Positions 15,846 through 18,090 of a stretch of 18,090 bases of DNA are shown in pieces. This DNA comes from Candidatus Nanoanaerosalina archaeon. Lineage in GTDB: Archaea; Nanohalarchaeota; Nanosalinia; Nanosalinales; Nanoanaerosalinaceae. A program made the position numbers and the translations under genes. The stretch is from assembly GCA_022729275.1 (NCBI GenBank), contig JALDAH010000015.1:1-18090 (forward strand). Direction: 5' to 3'. The notes below the pieces were generated by a model that was not told where the DNA came from, ran no database searches, and was given only the letters and a program-made list of their open reading frames with translations. Position 1 is the stretch's first letter; each line of letters opens with the position of its first letter.

Positions 15846-16724
15846 ATGGACTGGCCAGTAACATTCAAATGCAATAATAACTGCCTCACATGCATCAACG
15901 ATATGGTCTACCATCCTGAAAAAAAAGTTCTTGGAAAGAAAGACTGTGTCTATGTGCCTACGGATCAGATAAAAAGTAAAATAGACTCTTTAAAGGATTT
16001 AGAAGACAATACAATGAGTTTTACTGGTGGAGAACCTACTATAAGTGATGATTTCTTCGAGTTACTTGAATACACCAGAAAAAAATACGAAGACGATATC
16101 CTTATTTTCGTTGTTTCAAACGGGAGAATGTTTTCAAGCAAAAGTTTCTTGGAGAAGATGGTCAGTACTTTGCCTCCGGACGGAAATAACAGATTTGGCA
16201 TCGCTATTTTTGGACACCAACCAAAATTACATGACACGATCACTAGGGCAAAGGGAAGTTTTGATCAGACAGTAAAAGGCGTGAAAAATTTACTGAATAA
16301 AGGTTATGATGTAGAGTTAAGAATCATAATCAACAGAATGAACTATAAAAAACTTCCAGAAATAGCAGAGTGGATATCAGAAAACCTAAAAGAAGTTTTC
16401 AGAGTAGTTATGATACACATGAAATATACTGGAAATGCTATAAAGAATATAGAAAAAATAAAAGTTAAGTTGTCGGAATCAAACAATTATGCAGTGGATG
16501 CAGCAGAAATAATGGAAAAAAACGGTTTAAATGTACGTATGTTTCATTTTCCTCTTTGTACGATACCTAAAAAACACTGGGATAAAGCTAAAGGAGTTAC
16601 AAAACAGAAAGAAGAACTTAAATTCAGTGATAAATGTGAGGAGTGCAGTGCAAAATATGAATGTCCTATGATTTGGTCAACATATTATAATATTTTCGGT
16701 GATGATGAAATAAACCCTGTTTAA
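15846..16724 (+). CDS. Radical SAM enzyme with auxiliary cluster, HxsC-like
   Basis: A 292-residue protein. FKCNNNCLTC (Cys9, 13, 16) is the CxxxCxxC site at the extreme N-terminus, and FTGGEPT and VVSNGRMF follow. The C-terminus has FPLC (Cys238), then CEECSAKYEC (Cys264, 267, 273) and an Ile-Trp motif, predicted ligands of an auxiliary Fe-S cluster. The spacing of 25 residues between PxC and CxxC equals that in 16733-17584, its closest relative here. From memory, the order SNGR, an HD/HE-x(n)-SF-[DE]-QT segment, and a [PQ]-x-C before C-x-x-C resembles HxsC, a maturase of His-Xaa-Ser peptides. The start is set by TGAGGT nine bases upstream. It is convergent with 16733-17584. Confidence 0.82.
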   Translation: MDWPVTFKCNNNCLTCINDMVYHPEKKVLGKKDCVYVPTDQIKSKIDSLKDLEDNTMSFTGGEPTISDDFFELLEYTRKKYEDDILIFVVSNGRMFSSKSFLEKMVSTLPPDGNNRFGIAIFGHQPKLHDTITRAKGSFDQTVKGVKNLLNKGYDVELRIIINRMNYKKLPEIAEWISENLKEVFRVVMIHMKYTGNAIKNIEKIKVKLSESNNYAVDAAEIMEKNGLNVRMFHFPLCTIPKKHWDKAKGVTKQKEELKFSDKCEECSAKYECPMIWSTYYNIFGDDEINPV

Positions 16725-16732
16725 CTAAAAAA

Positions 16733-17584
16733 TCAAGTATCTAAGGGTCTAAACTCTTTTACACCGAATTTATCCAAATAAGATCTCCATATGCCTGAAC
16801 AATCGCTTTTATAGTTACATTTGAAGCAACTATCTAGAAAAGTTACTCCTCCACTCTCTTTAGTCAAACCTTCTGCAAAATCTCGGTAGCTAGGATTTAA
16901 TACACAAATTGGGAAATGATATAATCTTATGGAACCATCAAAATCTTCTTGAAGTATATCAACTGCTTTTTGAACATGTTTTACGGATTCATCATAGCTT
17001 ATACCTACTTTTTCAATATTATCTTCGGCCTTACCTTTATACCTAGCTGATATAAATATGATACGGTCAATACTATCCAGTTCTTCAACTATCAACTCAG
17101 CTAATCCAGTCAGATTCTTGTAATTCTGCTTAATTACAACAATCCTCAGATTTAATCTAATCCCTGCATCAATTAAGTTTTTAACACCTTTAAAAGTCTG
17201 TTCAAAACTATTTTTTGATCTAGTAATGTTCTCATGAACCTTTTCAGTACCATATAATGATATATTCACGCTAAAAATATTATTCATGTTTTTAATAATT
17301 TCCAAAAGTTTTTTAACTGATTCTTCATAGAAAAAAAACCTTCCATTGCTCAATATCTTAATTTCAGCATCAGGGTTATTTTCAGAAGCAAAATTTACCA
17401 AATCAAAGAATTCAGGATCTATAGATGGTTCTCCACCCCCAATTGTTATGACACTATAATTTTTTTCTTTCAACAATCCCCTTATCTTTTCTTTATTAAC
17501 CTCTTCACAACAATAAACTTTTTCTGGTATAATACAGGATAAACAGTTGTTGTTACATTGATATGTAATCTGAATATCGACCAT
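16733..17584 (-). CDS. Radical SAM enzyme with auxiliary cluster, HxsC-like, next to His-Xaa-Ser repeat gene
   Basis: A 283-residue protein. YQCNNNCLSC (Cys10, 14, 17) is the radical SAM site; IGGGEPS, ILSNGRFF, VNISLYG and NSFEQTFKGVKNL follow in family order. FPIC (Cys227) and CFKCNYKSDC (Cys253, 256, 262), then GIWRSY, are likely auxiliary-cluster ligands. An extra Cys pair (25, 26) follows the SAM motif. From memory, the segments ILSNGR, the Arg-Val-Val strand, and YHFPICVL correspond to ILSNGR, R-V-V and YNHQLCVL of bacterial HxsC. It lies 92 bases downstream of the Gly/Ser-Ser-His repeat gene on the same strand and has its own TATA box. Predicted to modify that repeat protein; this is inference from family and position. 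Confidence 0.82.
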   Translation of the reverse strand: MVDIQITYQCNNNCLSCIIPEKVYCCEEVNKEKIRGLLKEKNYSVITIGGGEPSIDPEFFDLVNFASENNPDAEIKILSNGRFFFYEESVKKLLEIIKNMNNIFSVNISLYGTEKVHENITRSKNSFEQTFKGVKNLIDAGIRLNLRIVVIKQNYKNLTGLAELIVEELDSIDRIIFISARYKGKAEDNIEKVGISYDESVKHVQKAVDILQEDFDGSIRLYHFPICVLNPSYRDFAEGLTKESGGVTFLDSCFKCNYKSDCSGIWRSYLDKFGVKEFRPLDT

Positions 17585-17607
17585 TTTAAAATAAAATAAA
17601 AATTCTT

Positions 17608-17626
17608 AATATATTATTTCTTTCGG
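17608..17626 (-). promoter_or_regulatory. BRE/TATA-like promoter of 16733-17584
   Basis: CGAAAGAAATAATATATTA on the minus strand has a purine-rich BRE-like part and a TATA-like part centred about 29 bases before the ATG at 17584. The rSAM gene can therefore be transcribed without the upstream repeat gene, probably as a leaderless message. Confidence 0.5.
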
Positions 17627-17637
17627 TAAGTTATTTT

Positions 17638-17676
17638 GTAAAAGAATTTTTTTACATTACAAAAAGTTCCAAAAAA
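17638..17676 (-). terminator. T-rich terminator region of the repeat gene
   Basis: Just after the TAA of the repeat gene the minus strand has runs of six and five T, then an imperfect inverted repeat (GTAAAA and TTTTAC arms, 17638-17655) containing seven A. T-runs of this kind end archaeal transcripts. With the separate promoter at 17608-17626 this suggests that the repeat gene, probably made in larger amounts, ends here at least in part. Confidence 0.4.
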
Positions 17677-18090
17677 TTAACCGTGGTTACTATAGTGACT
17701 ACCATGAGAAGAATGAGAACCATGACTACCATGAGAACCATGACTAGAATGCGAACTATGAGAACCATGACTAGAATGAGAAGAATGACTACCATGACTA
17801 CCATGAGAACCATGACTAGAATGCGAACTATGAGAACCATGAGAACCATGACTACCATGACTACCATGAGAACCATGAGAACCATGACTAGAATGAGAAG
17901 AATGACTACCATGAGAACCATGAGAACCATGACTAGAATGCGAAGAATGACTACCATGAGAACCATGAGAACCATGACTAGAATGAGAAGAATGACTACC
18001 ATGACTACCATGAGAACCATGACTAGAATGCGAACTATGAGAACCATGAGAACCATGACTACCATGACTACCATGAGAACCATGAGAACC
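17677..18090 (-). CDS. His-Xaa-Ser (Gly/Ser-Ser-His) tripeptide repeat protein, N-terminus beyond window
   Basis: The minus strand is open from the right edge to a TAA at 17677, giving 137 codons: 43 uninterrupted tripeptides (28 Gly-Ser-His and 15 Ser-Ser-His), one more GSH written with CAC, and the tail YSNHG. Read from His, these are HGS and HSS units, a pure His-Xaa-Ser repeat. The frame is supported because the middle codon switches among TCT, AGT and TCG, all Ser, while CAT and the first codon (GGT, AGT or TCT) keep to His and Gly/Ser. No start codon lies in the window. It precedes an HxsC-like rSAM gene. It could be a modified peptide substrate, a metal-binding His-rich surface protein, or both; Ser residues could also be glycosylated. 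Confidence 0.78.
   Translation of the reverse strand, partial: GSHGSHGSHGSHGSHGSHSSHSSHGSHGSHGSHSSHSSHGSHGSHGSHSSHSSHGSHGSHGSHSSHSSHGSHGSHGSHGSHGSHGSHSSHSSHGSHGSHGSHSSHSSHGSHSSHSSHGSHGSHGSHSSHGSHYSNHG
17704..18090 (-). repeat. Tandem 9-bp repeat array, 43 units, with 45-bp higher order
   Basis: Forty-three perfect-length 9-base units run to the window edge with no insertion or deletion. SSH units nearly always come as adjacent pairs, separated by runs of three or six GSH units (one run of a single unit near the C-terminal end, and a lone SSH as the last array unit). The common super-unit is thus SSH-SSH-GSH-GSH-GSH, 15 residues or 45 bases, seen for instance at 17884-17928 and 17929-17973 with one base different. 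Confidence 0.9.
17758..17883 (-). repeat. 126-bp direct duplication (second copy 17965-18090)
   Basis: Units 7-20 of the array (17758-17883) are identical base for base to units 30-43 (17965-18090), offset by 207 bases. Identity begins at the first unit shown and reaches the window edge, so the true copy may be longer. It indicates recent expansion by unequal recombination or slippage inside the gene, and warns that the assembled repeat number may be inexact. Confidence 0.88.

Noticed and set aside
17652..18083. Long minus-strand open frame of Val, Leu and Met repeats
   Set aside because: It is the shadow of the Gly/Ser-Ser-His frame, which alone keeps its amino acids under the TCT/AGT/TCG changes and fits the neighbouring rSAM gene.
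17701..18090. Open plus-strand frame reading Thr-Met-Arg repeats
   Set aside because: It is open only because the repeat lacks stops; substitutions change Thr and Arg, and no ribosome binding site or promoter precedes it.
17704..18090. CRISPR array
   Set aside because: Units are 9-base contiguous tandem repeats with no unique spacers, and no cas gene is seen.

Overview
This AT-rich window most likely comes from an archaeon, perhaps of a DPANN-type lineage; the lineage is a guess. Many genes have a TATA-like box with an A-rich BRE-like element 26-31 bases before the start codon, as in leaderless archaeal transcription. Arg and Ile codons are often AGA/AGG and ATA. Many proteins are small, membrane-anchored and rich in Cys or acidic residues. 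No rRNA, tRNA, insertion sequence or CRISPR array was seen, and no gene-free stretch exceeds 100 bases.

Layout. Bases 1-1490 (minus) hold a truncated GT-C membrane glycosyltransferase. A cupredoxin-like anchored protein (1549-1926, plus) meets its probable paralogue (1927-2361, minus) tail to tail. A minus-strand run from 6158 to 1927 then holds two radical SAM (rSAM) enzymes followed by four secreted or membrane-anchored proteins, three of them Cys-rich. Bases 6226-10156 hold two B12-binding rSAM enzymes around a family 2 glycosyltransferase. Bases 10223-13416 hold two divergent GT-C glycosyltransferases, followed by a small anchored Ig-like protein. Bases 13923-15353 encode a HemN/HemW-like rSAM. 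Bases 15448-16724 encode a six-Cys anchored protein followed by an rSAM. Bases 16733-17584 encode a sister rSAM. The window ends inside a minus-strand gene for a protein made almost wholly of Gly-Ser-His and Ser-Ser-His units, that is, a His-Xaa-Ser repeat.

The most interesting region is the right end. The His-Xaa-Ser repeat gene lies directly upstream of an rSAM enzyme with an auxiliary-cluster Cys motif (PxC, then CxxCxxxxxC). From memory, this enzyme resembles the maturase HxsC of bacterial His-Xaa-Ser (Hxs) peptide-modification systems. A second enzyme of the same type lies next to it and a third lies at 4148-5077. Two of the three sit beside genes for six-Cys membrane-anchored proteins. 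I propose an archaeal set of rSAM maturation modules acting on repetitive or Cys-rich cell-surface proteins, within a cell-surface glycosylation region. In all there are seven rSAM genes and four glycosyltransferases in 18 kb. Substrates and chemistry are inference.
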